Below, piece by piece: positions 50,201-63,283 of a DNA stretch of 63,384 nt (position 1 is the first letter of the stretch; each line of letters opens with the position of its first letter). Position numbers and translations under genes: made by a program. The notes beneath the pieces were generated by a model. It saw only the letters and a program-made list of their open reading frames with translations, ran no database searches and was not told where the DNA came from. Source of the DNA: Cruorifilaria tuberocauda (taxonomy: Eukaryota; Nematoda; Chromadorea; Rhabditida; Onchocercidae); assembly GCA_013365365.1 (NCBI GenBank), contig JABVXU010000324.1, positions 1 through 63,384 of the forward strand. The letters are read 5' to 3'.

Positions 50201-51788
50201 TCCGCTTTCCTTACTTATCGTCTGCAAAAAACATAAAGAAATCTTGTATACATATATTTCAAAAATAAAATACTCAGCACAGTTGTTGTTGTTCAGACAA
50301 ACGAAATTGCTTTGCATAATTTTTGATCATTGTTAATTTTAATTAGCTTGTCATATGATACTCCTTACCTGGTTAATTTGTTAATTAGTGATAATCTCAA
50401 AAACAATTATCATCAAACAGATCCTCTCTCTCTCTGAAAAAACTATCCATATATGTGATTGTCTATTGTAGATCTACATATTATTGATTTATTCCACGTA
50501 TGTTCAGACGATCTTTATTGACTTTTATCTCATATACTCTATACGATTGTCATTCACTTTAAATCACTCTTTATCCATATACAGCCTCAGTGTATAGAGT
50601 GTAGTATCGATGTTAAACCCATTCCCCGAACGAGACATCTCAATGAATCAGTCCGAGAATTCCGTCTGCCAGTATTACAATTTCTCAGTGTAAGAGTCCG
50701 TAAAGCTTGAATCTGCTCTCCCGAAGCAGAGAATGTCTTACGAAATCTTTTATCGTCCTTTTTCGAAGTAAAAAAATGAAATTCTATTCAACGAGCTTTC
50801 CTTGGCTGACGTTACTTTGTAAGTAATTATAGGGGCTTCCGCAATTCATTTGTCCTATTCGATTAAAAAGTATACCGATGATGTGAGTAAAGTACAAAAA
50901 AATCTATTTTGTGTAATATGGAAGTAACACGGAAAATACCATCGAATCTAATTTCAGTTAAAAACTATCAACTACAGTTAAATTTGCGGATGATTTAAAA
51001 GCATAAAAAAAAGCCATTTTAAAGAATAGTTAATAAGCGGGATCTACATGGTACTGACCAAGAGTGTTTGTGTGAGACCAATGCAAAACCAAAACCAAAC
51101 CATTTTTACTAGTTTCCTGTGATAATTACATAATATCGAATCCTATCGTATTTATTTTGGGATCCATGCCAATATCACAATAAGGATTCTAAAAGAGAAT
51201 TACAAGATTATTAAATAACTTAATTAGATCTATTTACCTAACAAGTGAATCTTGATGTTCCGTTTACTACTGATAAAATGAACTTATCATCATCATCGAG
51301 ATTTATCGATTTAATTCCTTTAATGCCTTTGTTAAAGATCATGTTTGTATCTTCTTTCAGGAAATTGTAAATTTCCCAAACTTCTGCTTAATATACTGTT
51401 TAATTCATACTTTATTCTTTTTGGAGGACTAGATTTGAATATTTCAATTATTGCTTCTACGATTAACATATTGTATGAAATTAGACTCTGCAGCAGCAGT
51501 TATAATAATCATATGAAAACCAACGCAGTTTGAATATTATTAAGAGCTATTTCGATGTGCTGTGTGTAATTTACGGTTATTGAAAGACATGCAATAGTGC
51601 TATAAAGTGCTTTCAAAAAATGAGACATAATAAAAATTCGAAATTTTTTATTAACTTACTTGCTTTTCTTCAACAGTATTCTTCGCCAGAAACAGTGTGA
51701 ATAGCCATTGGTAAGAAATAAAAATAAAAATAACACCTAGGAGAATACAAAAATAACGATATTTAAAGCAGAATAAATATCGCAGCAT
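47295..51788 (-). CDS. GILT-family (gamma-interferon-inducible) lysosomal thiol reductase-like protein
   Basis: Core exons 48279-48472, 47785-47961 and 47295-47502 are certain. They give PDNVVNLAAYIEAQCPD, then the family signature CQHGPSEC, NCVIEMVKN, SCIQGKRD, CAEGEEGRRL and FVPWIMINGTR, ending DQCKEEQK. The start codon is less sure. Exon 51660-51788 (ATG at 51788, signal-anchor-like RYFCILLGVIFIFISYQWLF) has a perfect GTAAGT donor, and exon 50177-50221 (TISKESGCALDLKKK) can join it and the core in phase if the GTATGG donor is used. The total is then 250 aa, the normal GILT length. Known GILTs reduce protein disulfides in the lysosome through CXXC. Here the motif is CPDT, so the second Cys is missing. 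AATAAA (47294-47299) overlaps the stop codon. Confidence 0.85.
48634..48734 (-). repeat. Dispersed repeat, copy 1
   Basis: 101 bases matched by 63284-63384 with only four differences, in the same orientation 14,650 bases apart. It contains the palindrome GAGAATTTTCTC (48639-48650) and a 10-base-arm hairpin (48680-48703). It includes the last codons and stop of the short ORF at 48706-48987. The true extent is unknown because copy 2 is cut by the window end. Confidence 0.92.
48706..48987 (-). CDS. Short ORF associated with the dispersed repeat
   Basis: A 93-codon frame from the ATG at 48987: a Gln/Pro-rich start (KQPGQQQHPKSEQQQQ), then a more ordered part with GTWMYENWPHNTAMIVASRP and HQAKLGTIHKKYYNSHECLV, ending ENHTVSFS. 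It lies in the large GILT intron on the same strand. Alternatively it is a spliced last exon: an acceptor (GGACAG) at 48979 joins in phase to 50172-50221 through its strong GTAAGG donor, giving a 150-aa type II membrane protein that shares its first exons with GILT. The last residues, the stop and a following hairpin recur at the window end. The family is not recognised; it may be a multicopy gene or part of a mobile element. Confidence 0.4.
   Translation of the reverse strand: MDSLVYSNKQPGQQQHPKSEQQQQPAEFFTKMRRSGTWMYENWPHNTAMIVASRPYHQAKLGTIHKKYYNSHECLVSNSAPKETQENHTVSFS
50580..50835. other. GC-richer patch with a hairpin and a signal-peptide-like start
   Basis: It includes the hairpin TCTGC-TCTCCCGAA-GCAGA (about 50713-50731). 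On the plus strand an ATG at 50776 reads MKFYSTSFPWLTLL and runs into a GTAAGT donor. No downstream plus-strand exon with matching phase was found. It lies in the second-exon intron of the GILT model. Confidence 0.3.
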
Positions 51789-54480
51789 ACCCTCTATAAC
51801 GCCATTTTTCAATTCTAAAATATCATAACTTTTTGTTAGATAACCAAAATGTGAATGAATTGCACCCCAAACAGATACAATCAAAAGTGCAAAATTTTTT
51901 TAATAAATATTGAAAGTAACCAAAAGTGCATCTAATATTAATTTGGTAAGTAGGGGAATGGGTTATGAAAGAAGAACAAACCAAAGTGGTAAAGTTGCAT
52001 TTTCTGCAAAGTTTCACTTTCGTCGTCTTGAACAAAAATTGCAATTTTATACAAACATATACGAATATTTCTTATCATTTAGTTAGTTTCATCAATTTTC
52101 TGTTGTTTGTTAAACTACTGGTAAGAGTAGTTTAAAACGATATCATACGCTCCAAAACAAAATCATTCATCAACAGTGAAAATGGAAGAGTTATATGGAA
52201 TAGAAAAAACAACAGAGCAGAATGTTATCAAATGTATTTTTGAAGATGGAAATTGCAGAATAGCTCCGAAAAAGTAAACAAATCATTTAAAAAGGTTAAA
52301 AATAACTGATGAGAAAAATCGATAAATCATCAAAAACTTGAATTAAAAAATTCTTAACATAACTATTGCTGCAAATCAAGAAATAATCAAATTTAAAGAA
52401 TGAACTAAGACTTACTCGTCTATGAAAAGATCCTTTCAACAGAAGCACAGAAATAAATTCTTAATTCCAAATTCGTTTTGCCTCTCCATTATATATTTTG
52501 AGACTATGCTAAAGTGAAAGATTAAAAGAATTTAATTAATTGAAAGATAATACGATTCTTTACCTCAAGAGAAATCATCCTAAAAAATCACTAATGTTAA
52601 CATTTACCAAGTATTATTATCTAGCCTACCATACTAGCAATTGTATTGTTATCATCATTTAACCAATACTGTTAATGTCTGATTGTTGATTATTAAAATG
52701 ATGTGATAAATAATAGTGGAAAATTTACTACATTAAAAAAACATATTCACATATTACTTGCATAAAATTAATGCTGTTAACAACTAATTTTCAGCGGATC
52801 AATGAAATTATAATCTTTCAGTGCAGTGATTTTAATAACTATTGAGATGAATTAAAGATATGATCGACCAATCAGGTATGACCAAGCAGATATTTCCGAA
52901 AATCTTATCGTCGGATGATTAATGTTCAATAACCTACCGGCAATCTTAGAAAATTAGAGGATGTATTTTACAATTGATGACTGAAAATATTGCCATGTAA
53001 ATGACAAAACAAGAAAATTCAATCGAGAAAACGGACAAAAAAAATTCATTAAAATGATGGAGAAGGCACCCAATATGACTAATAGACCGGTTATCGTAAC
53101 TTCTTGCTCCAGTTTGTAAGTTAACGTATTACAAAACCTATCCAACTGGTTTTTACACTACTATTTTAGCGGTTAGCAGTCTAGGAAATGCTTTTATTTA
53201 CTGAATTTCTCGATACTATGTTTATTGAATAGACTTGCCTTTTACAATACTTGTTGTTCCAAATTATTTATTTATGAGATAATCAACGTCCATTTCATAC
53301 TTTTTCCACGCATCCTTACTTCACTAATCCTAGATTTCTATCATCGATTCCTCATTACCTCACATGAATCTCATCACGTACAGTACAATCAGTTTCAAAC
53401 AGTTCAATATACAATAAGTGAGCAACATAAACACCAGGTGATTTGAATAAAAGGATAGTAAGAAAAGCTGTAACAAGACGAAAATAAGAAGGATAAACAT
53501 CGGTAACAAAAGAAATTAAGAGAAAATTAAGTATGAATAATTAATATCATATTTACTTACTTTACTACTTCACAGTTAAGGAAAGACAATTGGAAGTTGT
53601 TCGAACATTTCTCGATAGATAAATTTAACAAAAACCAATATTGAAATTAAACAAAAAAAAAATGAAATGGAAGTAAAATAATTGGAATTTTTGTTCGATG
53701 TACATAAAATAGAGTACATATTCTCTCATCCATATTCTCAATCTTTACTTTTCTTCCGTATAACAGACTATTCCTTCACCATTACTAGACTGAAAAAGAG
53801 TTCGCATTTAAGAAGAGAATTAAAGAATAAAAATGAGTGTTAAAAAATAAAAAATATAAACAGCAACTTAAATTCAATAATTCTATTGTAAATTTAATAT
53901 GAAAAAAGTGAGATAGTAAATTCTTTGGTTCATTAAGTAATTGATTTCCAATTAATACAATAGAAATAATGAGTAAAAAGACGAATATGACAAATATTAC
54001 TTGTAATATTACTCTCTTATTTCTTCACTCTCTCATAGGTAATGTATTATATAAAAAATACATAATTATATGTTTTTGCAAATCAATCCTTAGCCACTTT
54101 TCATTGTATGACACATGCCGGTTGTAGAAGCATTGTCATCAAAAATGTTTGGTAAATTTAATGATGCATGTTTCGGTTGGTATTTTTGATATTTGTATTT
54201 ATGAATTTGTTGCTGACATCTTAATTGTATTTTTTTTGTAGGCATTTTTTATCTCCAAGTTTTAATTTTAACAACTCATGGCTTTATTTGATTTCCGAGT
54301 TTCACACTTGTGGTACTAAGAAGTACCTCTTTTTATTATCCTAAAATATGCATCATAGGCCTCAGCATTTCACATTATAGAACTTTTTATGCTTTACGGC
54401 AATAAATTAGGATTTTGTCGATGTGATAATTTGCTCACTATATCATATTTCAAATAATCTGAATTAAATTTGAATTTCAG
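51789..54480. other. Divergent promoter region between GILT and YTHDC1
   Basis: Head-to-head spacing of about 2.7 kb. Two overlapping weak open frames near 52954-53446, one per strand, have exon-like borders but no partners. No known regulatory motif was recognised. Confidence 0.45.
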
Positions 54481-54481
54481 A
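54480..54481 (+). other. Candidate trans-splice acceptor of the YTH gene
   Basis: TTGAATTTCAG|ACGTAGG, 27 bases before the ATG at 54508, with no upstream exon visible. Confidence 0.6.
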
Positions 54482-54507
54482 CGTAGGGGATCAGGACAGT
54501 AATTTTA

Positions 54508-57500
54508 ATGGCAAATTTGAACAATGGAACATTGCATGATTCACCAGATCCCGTCGATATTGGTAAGCTTTTTTGTCCCAAACCATTTGCATGATTAGAT
54601 TTAATGAGTTATTCCGTTTCACTCTGATATTTAACAATTTTGGTTCAAACCATGTCTTGGGGATTTTGATTAATTGACGCAGAAGAAGACAAAAGTTTGA
54701 ATTCCATCGAGTAATATGTGATGACATTTCAGTTATTGGACATTTAAAATGTTTAGTTCAGGTTATTACAAAGTAATTTATCCTCTTAAAAATGAAATGC
54801 AAAAGGAAGTTTTCTTATTGTATTTTAACGAAAACAGATTCACAATGAAATTACTTAAAACTTCATTGCGATTCCATGTGATGATGAGTCACCTACTTAT
54901 TCAAGTAATACGAATATATATCAGTTAGTGTTTATTCAATAGTTAGATTGCCCAAAAGTAAACTTGAAAAGTAATGCTTTCAAGTCATAGATAATGAGTT
55001 CAGTTGTATTTTCCGTAACAGTAGTGAACAGTGAAATATCAACCATAAAGTAAGGAACCCGAATACCCAGTTCCCTCATAATAGAGAAATATAGTTTTTC
55101 TATATATAATGACTTGAATCGTATACTTCAATGCATATTGATATAGGACAATTAATCGTGTGTTTAGTAGCAGCATTAATTTCTCTCAGAGCATCTCACT
55201 TCCAACCTTACAATATCTTCAGATTCAGAGACTATTTTAATTTCGTTAATTGTAAATATTTATATAGAAATGAAATTTTCTTTAAAAAAATCTTTCAGCT
55301 TTGCTCTTCGGTGGGATTATTCTCTTTGTTGTGTTGAAATACAGATCGATAACCACTGCCATTCCTGAATCTATGAAAACTTATCCTTTATTGTTCCCTT
55401 CGTTGTTTTCCCTGCCCCATCAGAATTTCATCTGTAGGAGAAAGCAGTCTCTCGTACTTAATTTTCCAATTCCGTTTACCGATTAAATTTCGCTTAGTCT
55501 GGCAGAAATGTAAGGCGGTCAACGGTTCCTGCTACTCTTACTCCAGGCTGATAAAGCTATCAACAGCTCCAGCTATTTTACTCGGTAGAAAACGCTGCCT
55601 TCTACGGTTCCAACAATCTCATTCCCACTAAGGAACCTATTTTTTTATTTACTTTGACCGTGATGTTGGGAAGCAGTTGCATCTGAAACCTCCAATTCAG
55701 GTTACCTGAACTGACTACATTGAGTCCTTATCATTCTAATTTCTCTTCATTTTACCATTTATCGGCCTTATCATGTCAACAATATCTAACTCTGAATCGC
55801 ACCACATATCCAAAAGAAGATTAAAAATGCAGTCTTTCCCCACCTATAGATGAGGACGCTTCTTCAAATCCGTCCAGCAGTGACCAAACAGCACCAGATA
55901 CCAAATCATCACCGAAGAATGCAGATGAACATGATGGCGACAGTTATGGTGCAGGAAGACAGAAGAATTCCCCTAAGTCTACCCAAAAAAACCACGACAC
56001 CAATAACAAATTCGAATGTTGTCCAACACAGGTTGTCAGTAATGATGGCATCGTCGTTGTGGAAGATCATTCTGACCAGTTGGATGAGGCCGATGTGGAT
56101 TTGGATCTAGTGGTGCGGGATGAATGTAATGAAACACATGGTTATTTTTGTATAATATTTACTTTATTCGACTAGTTTCAGATGCTATCACGATTGGTGT
56201 TTGTCCGTGTATGAAAACACAAATCTATGATAAATCACTTCTAATAGGTCAGATTAGAGCTCGATCTCTGCTATGGATTTCTCCTTTGTATTACATTGTA
56301 TTGTTTTGATAATTCAGTAAAATTCTTGAGGAATATTGTTTCTCTGATATTATTACAAGTGCTGCTTGTATGTGGTATCCAGTTTTGGTTAGCCGTTTCT
56401 TATATTGAATTTTGCAGAAGAGATAGTAGCGAAATCTCGTTGTAATTCGGTACCTTTGATGAAAAAAGATTCTTCGATAAATAAAAGAGCACATTCGACA
56501 GAATCCTTTAAATATAAAATAGATGCGCCCACTTGTTCAGGTAAATTATTGTGCATTATCTTTTCATCATTTCATGCGATCAGTGACTGCAGTGTAGCTG
56601 ATCTTATTCTTCCTTATTTCTTTTAACTTTGCTGTGCGTTTTTACATATTCTTTTGAGAACAAAGCTTACGGATAGATAATGTGCTTCTATTTAGGACTG
56701 ATCGAATTAGAGTGTTTGATGCACCGTGCTCAATTCTTCTTAGCACGGGCATGTGAAGAAAACATCAAGTTGGCGATGGAAACATCATTGTGGACAACTC
56801 ATCCATGTGTTGAAAAACTTTTGGCTGAAGCATATCGACGAGCTCCGGTTGTAATATTGATTTTTCTTGCACGAAATGCGGATCATTTTGCTGGTAACAC
56901 TTTGTACTTTATTATGTAATCTGAATACTTTTCTGAAATTAGGAAGCATTGCAAATTTTGCTTAATATTTTTTAACAGGTTTTGCACGGATGTGTTCAGA
57001 AGCATTGTATAGAAGTCAGCCAGCAATGAGATGGGTTGATTTCAAAGGCGGTGGAAACATCAAACTGCAATGGATTACAAAATGTCCACTTGCACTTAGT
57101 GCGAGCGACCATATTAAGAATCCATTCAATAAAGGTATATTTACTTGCATTCAAACCAATTTCCTAAAGATTTCGTTGCACTGCAAAAATTACTGTTTTT
57201 TGTATGTAAGCATATTTGACATACGAATTTTGTCAAGTTGTAACTACAAAATTTCTTTTCCCGAATAATTTTTCAATAAATTTTTGTTAAAGAAATATCC
57301 TCATAAAATGAGACTTTATTTACTTTTGTTGTCCGCACGAACTTCTTCCTAATTATATACAAACTACAGTAAGACCATAACTGATATATTAACCTTATGC
57401 GATCTTTATCAGGAAACGAATCACGATGGTTTAAACCATTCCTATATTATTTTGGAAAACTGTTGATGGAGTAATTGGATTTGTTTCATATTTTCAAACT

Positions 57501-59080
57501 TTCTTCTGGTCTATAAACTAAAAATAAATTGTTTTCTGCTTTTTTTTCAGAAAAGGTGATATATGCTGCTGCAGACGGTTGTGAGATACAGCGTGCTGCC
57601 GGTCAGCGACTCTGCAGCTTATTTCCTTTTGACGATAGTGTTGATTTGAAAGCACTGAAAATGAAAATACGAGATGATTCACAAAAACTGCCGTCTTTAT
57701 TGGAAACTGAAATATCTTATTTAGAATTCAAAAATGCGAAGAGGTAGTTTATATTAAAAAATTTTTAAAAGCAGTTAACTATAACATATTCCAAGTTTCG
57801 TGTTCTTCTTTCTTTGTGGTAAATATGCGTTGCGCTATAATCAGAGTTTTATGGATATCGATGTTTGTTGTTCGCTTAAAAATGCTATTAAAAATTATTA
57901 CAACATCCATTGTATTAACGCTAATGAAGTATTTCGTTTCTAAATTTTGGTAAATTTTAGAAAACTGCCGATAAAGAAAACTTTGAAAGATTTATTGAGT
58001 GAAGACCGACCTCCCGCTATGCTATTACCCCCATCATGCAGGCATAGTAGCCTCAATAGAAACTGCAGAACAGAAAGCTGCGTATGTACTTAAATTAATA
58101 GCTAAGTTTAATCAAGATTTCTATTCCTGTGGCTAAAATTTTTCTCAGAGCAGTTACTCTGATAAGTTTCAATTTTCTGCAAATTCCGCCTTCCCAACAT
58201 CAGTTGAATATTTAATTCATTCCCGAAGTCTAGAAAATGAAAGTTACTGTTTGTCTCTATGTTTATAGAGTGCTTCTCGACTGCTTCCTCTCATGGATGT
58301 CTCAGTTCCATATCCTTCCTATAAAAGCGCTCGTTTGCCGCCAACCTTGAGAAAACGTCGTGCATCGCCAAAGGGATTATCATCATCGAAGCACCGTTAT
58401 TTGATACACGGTCATCACCATCATTCCAATTCATCTGAGTGAGTTTCTCAGTTTTATTTTGCAGGTTATCATTTTTCACCTGCTTTCTCGTATTCTTTTA
58501 TTTCAGTCGTGAAAAAAGATATAGCCAAGAACGATCATCAGGATACAAATATGATTCGTATTCAACTCACAATTCATCTAGAAATAATTGGCATGAAAGT
58601 TCTCATGAAGAACATGAACTACTTCGAAGGTAATGTGCAGTATCTACTTCTGAAATCTCGTTTCAAATGTTTTGATAAAAAAAATGAATTCAGCGGTGCA
58701 CAAAGATGGAAGAAACCATCCCTATTTTGATTAGTTTTTTGATTGAAATTTTTGTTTTATAACTGTACAAATATACGCTACATATTAGCTTATGACATTT
58801 TACATAGTATTCTTATGTTGATTGTGACTTATTGTTTTTGATACACTTTAGATCACAGGCATTCTATATCATTATATTGTTCCTTTAGGATTATTTCAAT
58901 TTTAGTACAATGAAAATTTTGAAATAGTCTATTTATATAATAAAATCATTTTAAATAAATAAGACAAGTCTCAATCATAACGAGTTTTTCATTGCTTGCT
59001 TTTATTTTTTCTGTATGTGGAAAAATAATTAATTCAATTTTGAATTTTATTGCAGACATTCAAATCGCCATCGATATTGA
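54508..59080 (+). CDS. YTHDC1: YTH-domain m6A reader, YTHDC1 type
   Basis: Ten exons: 54508-54562, 55850-56140, 56418-56540, 56696-56893, 56979-57134, 57551-57743, 57961-58081, 58269-58438, 58507-58629 and 59056-59080. They join in phase to 484 aa. An acidic, Ser-rich disordered N terminus (with DQLDEADVDLDLVVRDE) leads to a YTH domain at about 165-320: RAQFFLARACEENIKLAMET, Trp189 in SLWTTHP, APVVILIFLARNADHFAGFA, Trp254 in NIKLQWI, DHIKNPFNK, and QRLCSLFPFDDSVDL. The two Trp match the m6A-cage Trp of YTHDC1 (377 and 428 in human). The basic, Ser/Arg/His-rich tail (RREK-type RSSGYKYD, HHHHSNSS) also fits YTHDC1, a nuclear reader acting in splicing and RNA export. Assignment to YTHDC1 over YTHDF rests on APVVILIF, the SIDL-like end and the tail. 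Confidence 0.93.
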
Positions 59081-61396
59081 CTGTGATGTGAGCGTCTCTT
59101 GAGAGATCGAAACTTTATGTTACTTATAATAATTTCATCGTTTGTTTTATGTTATTGCAATTGGATTAGTTAGAAAAATAGAAACAGTGAGAAAAGAGAG
59201 ATTTGAATCTTCGTATTGGTTGGAAAAATTCAATGCATGAAATATTAGAATGCTAAGAGTTTCTTTTGGCAATACAGCATTGTTATGTCATTTACTTTGC
59301 TTTCTTTAAAGAATGAATTATGCATCGTTGTGTAATTATTGATTTATATTCGATTTGTACCAATTATTTTCCTTATCACACAGTCACCTATAATTTGTAA
59401 AAAAAATGTGATAGATAGTGGTATGCAATTTTGATTTTTCTCATTTTATAGTTCTAGAAAAAGTACTGTATTCGAGTTATTAAGATATTTTATACAGTAT
59501 ATTTCTATAATTTTATTTTCACACTTCTTTCTCAGTTGGGGGTCAATTTAATCCATCACATAGTGTGAGACACATCACTACAAGGAATTCTGTACTTCAT
59601 CTCTTCAAACGAGTATTTGTTACTGCATTCTATTTTCCTACTCGATATGTAGCTAGCTCTTTTTTCCCGTATCTTCGCATTGGAGTTTCTAGTCAGGCCG
59701 GAAAAAAAAAGGTCCTAGCTTCATTTAATCTTTAGAGTGGCCTCGTTTCTGAGCTTAGACGCATAGTGCAACTGTTTACTGCATTGTTTTTGCTATTGAT
59801 CTAGTTATCTGAGTTATATATCTTTAAGGGAAGATATCAGGCTCTTTTTTGCAGAAGAGTAGCGTGTTATTATTTTGTTTTCAAAAAAATACATATTAAA
59901 GTTTGTAGGTATTAGATGTCGTAGTTAGATTACACATATAAAGATAAATCGGTAATTCAAAATTAGGAGTAAACGTTGGTTAGGTAATAATCATATCCGC
60001 TTTGAATCAAAAATTTATGATTTGTACGATGTTTGTGACATTTCGATCGTATTTTCATAGAGCATGCTGCCAAGTTCGATTGCACTTTCTTAAAATTATT
60101 TTATAAAATTTGGTTAGTTGAATATTGTTATGCTAAAATTATCTTTTTCCGTTCATTTGATATATTGTATTCTTACTTGTATATTCTTTATTTGCAAATT
60201 CTTTTTTAAATGGAAGAAGAAATTATAGCTTCAATCAAATAGGTTAGTCAATATGAGATTGTTTTGATGGCTTCCTACATAGCAAAAGAAAAGGAATTTG
60301 TAGTGGTTCGTTCAATAGACATGTCTTTTTTTCCTTTACCCAATCATCCATCATGCTAAAGTATAAGGTTAGAGTGCATTTATTGTTCTGTCATTTTATT
60401 AATTTTTAGGATTTAAATCAAATTATATGTTTCTAAAATTGTATGCTATATTGTGTTGAATAGAGTGAGCTACGTAACAGACATGAGTATAATTTGGAAA
60501 AAGAATAATAAATTCCAGTTTTCATATATGGATTTCGAAAATATCATAAAGCTAATTTTGCATTGTTTTATAAATCAACGAGCAAACAACATTTGTAGAG
60601 GTATACGGTAGTGGCCAATAAGGCAAACTAAACAAATGACATTCTTTGAAATTTTCCTGGTTATTAAAAAGCCATAGAAGATGTATGGATGAATGAATGA
60701 AAGGTCGTTGAAAGCAGTGGTATTTATTTCATCTGATCGAAGGAATGTTTAGGTAAAGAAACATTCATATATTTTCATATATAAACTGGATAGTTCCGAC
60801 TTATCCTATACTTAATAGGAATTCATTTATTAGTATCAGAATGATTAATAAAGCATTACCTTTTATTGTAACAGCAATGAGGATCAATAATTTTTTTCTA
60901 TCATTCATTTTAATTAAGTAAACTGAAACTGATTTACGAAAATATAAGTTGAAAATTTACAAATTGATAGTATTTCTATCTCTTATTTTATATTCTTTAT
61001 TAATTTATTATTTTTGAAATTTTAATCTGTAAATTTTACAAATTGGTTTATTTTATTTTGATCATTCCTTAATGAATAACATAATCAATTGATCAATTGA
61101 AAGTTATGGATGAGAAATTAAAAAATTAACTTCAATATATAGATATATATAATAGATTTGAATTACCTGTAATTGATTAGTCGTTTGTAATAAAATAGTA
61201 TTCAATTTTAATTCATAGTTATATATCACTTTGATATTTATGACATTAAGCAAACAAAAAGCAAAAATGAATGATAGCATTGCTTGTCTATCTCACAATG
61301 TAATCGTGTAAATATTTCATCATATCATTTTATTCATATCATTAATTGATTATCAAAATTGAAATTCTGATATGAATTATCGAATTGGGTAAACGT
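59081..61396. other. 3' region of the YTH gene and spacer
   Basis: No further exon is seen. The sequence to about 60520 is less AT-rich than the rest and may be a long 3' UTR; an AATAAA near 60507 is a candidate end. Confidence 0.45.
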
Positions 61397-61468
61397 GGCT
61401 GAGTGGTCTAGTGGTATGATTCTCGCTTTGGGTGCGAGAGGTCCCGGTTTCGATCACCGGCTCAGCCC
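61397..61468 (+). tRNA. tRNA-Pro(UGG)
   Basis: 72 nt. The acceptor stem GGCTGAG pairs with CTCAGCC (61461-61467), with discriminator C. The anticodon stem is CTCGC/GCGAG around TTTGGGT, anticodon TGG. The T stem is CCGGT/ACCGG around TTCGATC. No intron. Confidence 0.96.
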
Positions 61469-63283
61469 GACATGTTTGTTTTCCAGTTTTTGAAAATTGT
61501 GTTTTATACATAAACGATACTTCAAATATATTATTAGTTATGATGGAATTTCATTATCTAACAGCAATAGGAGATTTATTTATTTGTTAGTTTTTGTTAT
61601 ATACGAATTAAATAATTATTGATATCATTCATTGTTTTTTTAATAAAATTATAAAAGCTTAACAAATAAAACATAATTATAAGTTATGTCATACACTATG
61701 TGATCATGAGTAGTTCTTAGCTAATTATTGCTAATTTTGTTTATTGCATGTTTCCTTCTTCTCTATATCGTTTACCCAGTGAGATTATTATTAATTAAGA
61801 TTGATTTTCATCGCTGAATGGCTTATATTTTAATGTTTTCTAAGAATATTTGCAGATTGATACTGCCATATAAGAAAATTCTTTCCTGGTTTTCGTTACT
61901 TTTACAATCATTGTTATAATGGGAATCTCCTTACTCTAAGGCATGAAATAAAATCTAAATTAAGATATTTAAATAAAATGAATATATTTATTTGCCCAGT
62001 TGTAAGATCCTTGAAAGATAATTCTTGAAAACAAGATTATTATGATTAATCATCATTTAATTTCATTGAAGTGTATTAATTTTTGAATTTGCGATCAATT
62101 GAACGAAAAACTTTATCACATTTTTGGAAAAAAAGGCAATGACTCAAAATCAAAATTTATTTATGGCTATTTGCAAATTTTTAATTGAATTCGATTGCAA
62201 AAGAGTTAAAAAAGCTAACGATAACTAGTATCAGTTGTGGTTTTCCCTCAGGTAAATGGCTAATATGATTTTGTGAACTCATATAGATTTGATAAGATTT
62301 CGCGAAGAAGTAAAATCAGATGCACGAATAGCTATCCAATATCAACTTAGCTCTAATAATGATTTATACTTTAATCATTAGCCAGCTTATTATATTTACA
62401 TTCATGATAATTTCTAACTAATATAATATTTCTCTGAAATTATTAATATACAGTAATATTTTTTAGCTTAAACTTTTGAAATAAAAAATTTGACTAAAAT
62501 AATCATTGATTAAAAATTGGATAATCATAAGCAATCAATAAAAATAACGATAAAAGAATTAAACGATCTTTATTATCTTCATGGAATTACAAACGATCGA
62601 TTCGTTATTATTGAATGATGATTAAAGTCGATGATGATAAATCCATGAAATGCCTAAAATATCAAATAAATAAAATATACGCGTATACGATATGATTATT
62701 TTATAAATGGGGAGAGATATATGAAAAGACCTATCCAATGAATGAATTCAAAAATTAATTATTAATTGAAATTATTTAGTTTTAAATTAAAAGCTAAATT
62801 TAATAGTAATTCTATAATTATTTTATTTAAATTTTAAAGTTTAATTAATTGTTAAAATTTAAGATATTAGTATATTAGCAATATTTTAGCTTAAATAACA
62901 TTTCAATTATTATCATTCTAATAATAATTTGTTGTATATATACATATATAATGGAAGTGAAATAAATTATTTAATTAATATTTGAAATTTACTTTTAAAT
63001 TTGAATAATTATTTTATAAATAAAATTTTCAATTTTTTTTTTCTTTCGGCAAAATAATTTAAAAATTGGTTGAGATAATTCATAGGATTACTGTAGTAGA
63101 TATCCGATGATGATATAATCTGATGATAGTCGATAGTGACAAAGCTGTTTGGATGGGCTATCCATCTCTCTATTCAGCCAACCACCTACCTCATAGTCCA
63201 CTCATGTACTGGTCAGTGGATGACCAATTTCATATAAATCCTTCTTTTCGTTCACTGCTTCCTTATCAGTTATCAGTTGTCAG
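61469..63283. other. AT-rich spacer
   Basis: No gene is supported. A short GC-richer part at 63120-63283 leads into repeat copy 2 and may be the unit's flank. Confidence 0.55.

Noticed and set aside
52954..53446. Possible exons on both strands between GILT and YTHDC1
   Set aside because: They start at non-ATG codons, overlap each other's region and have no in-phase partner.
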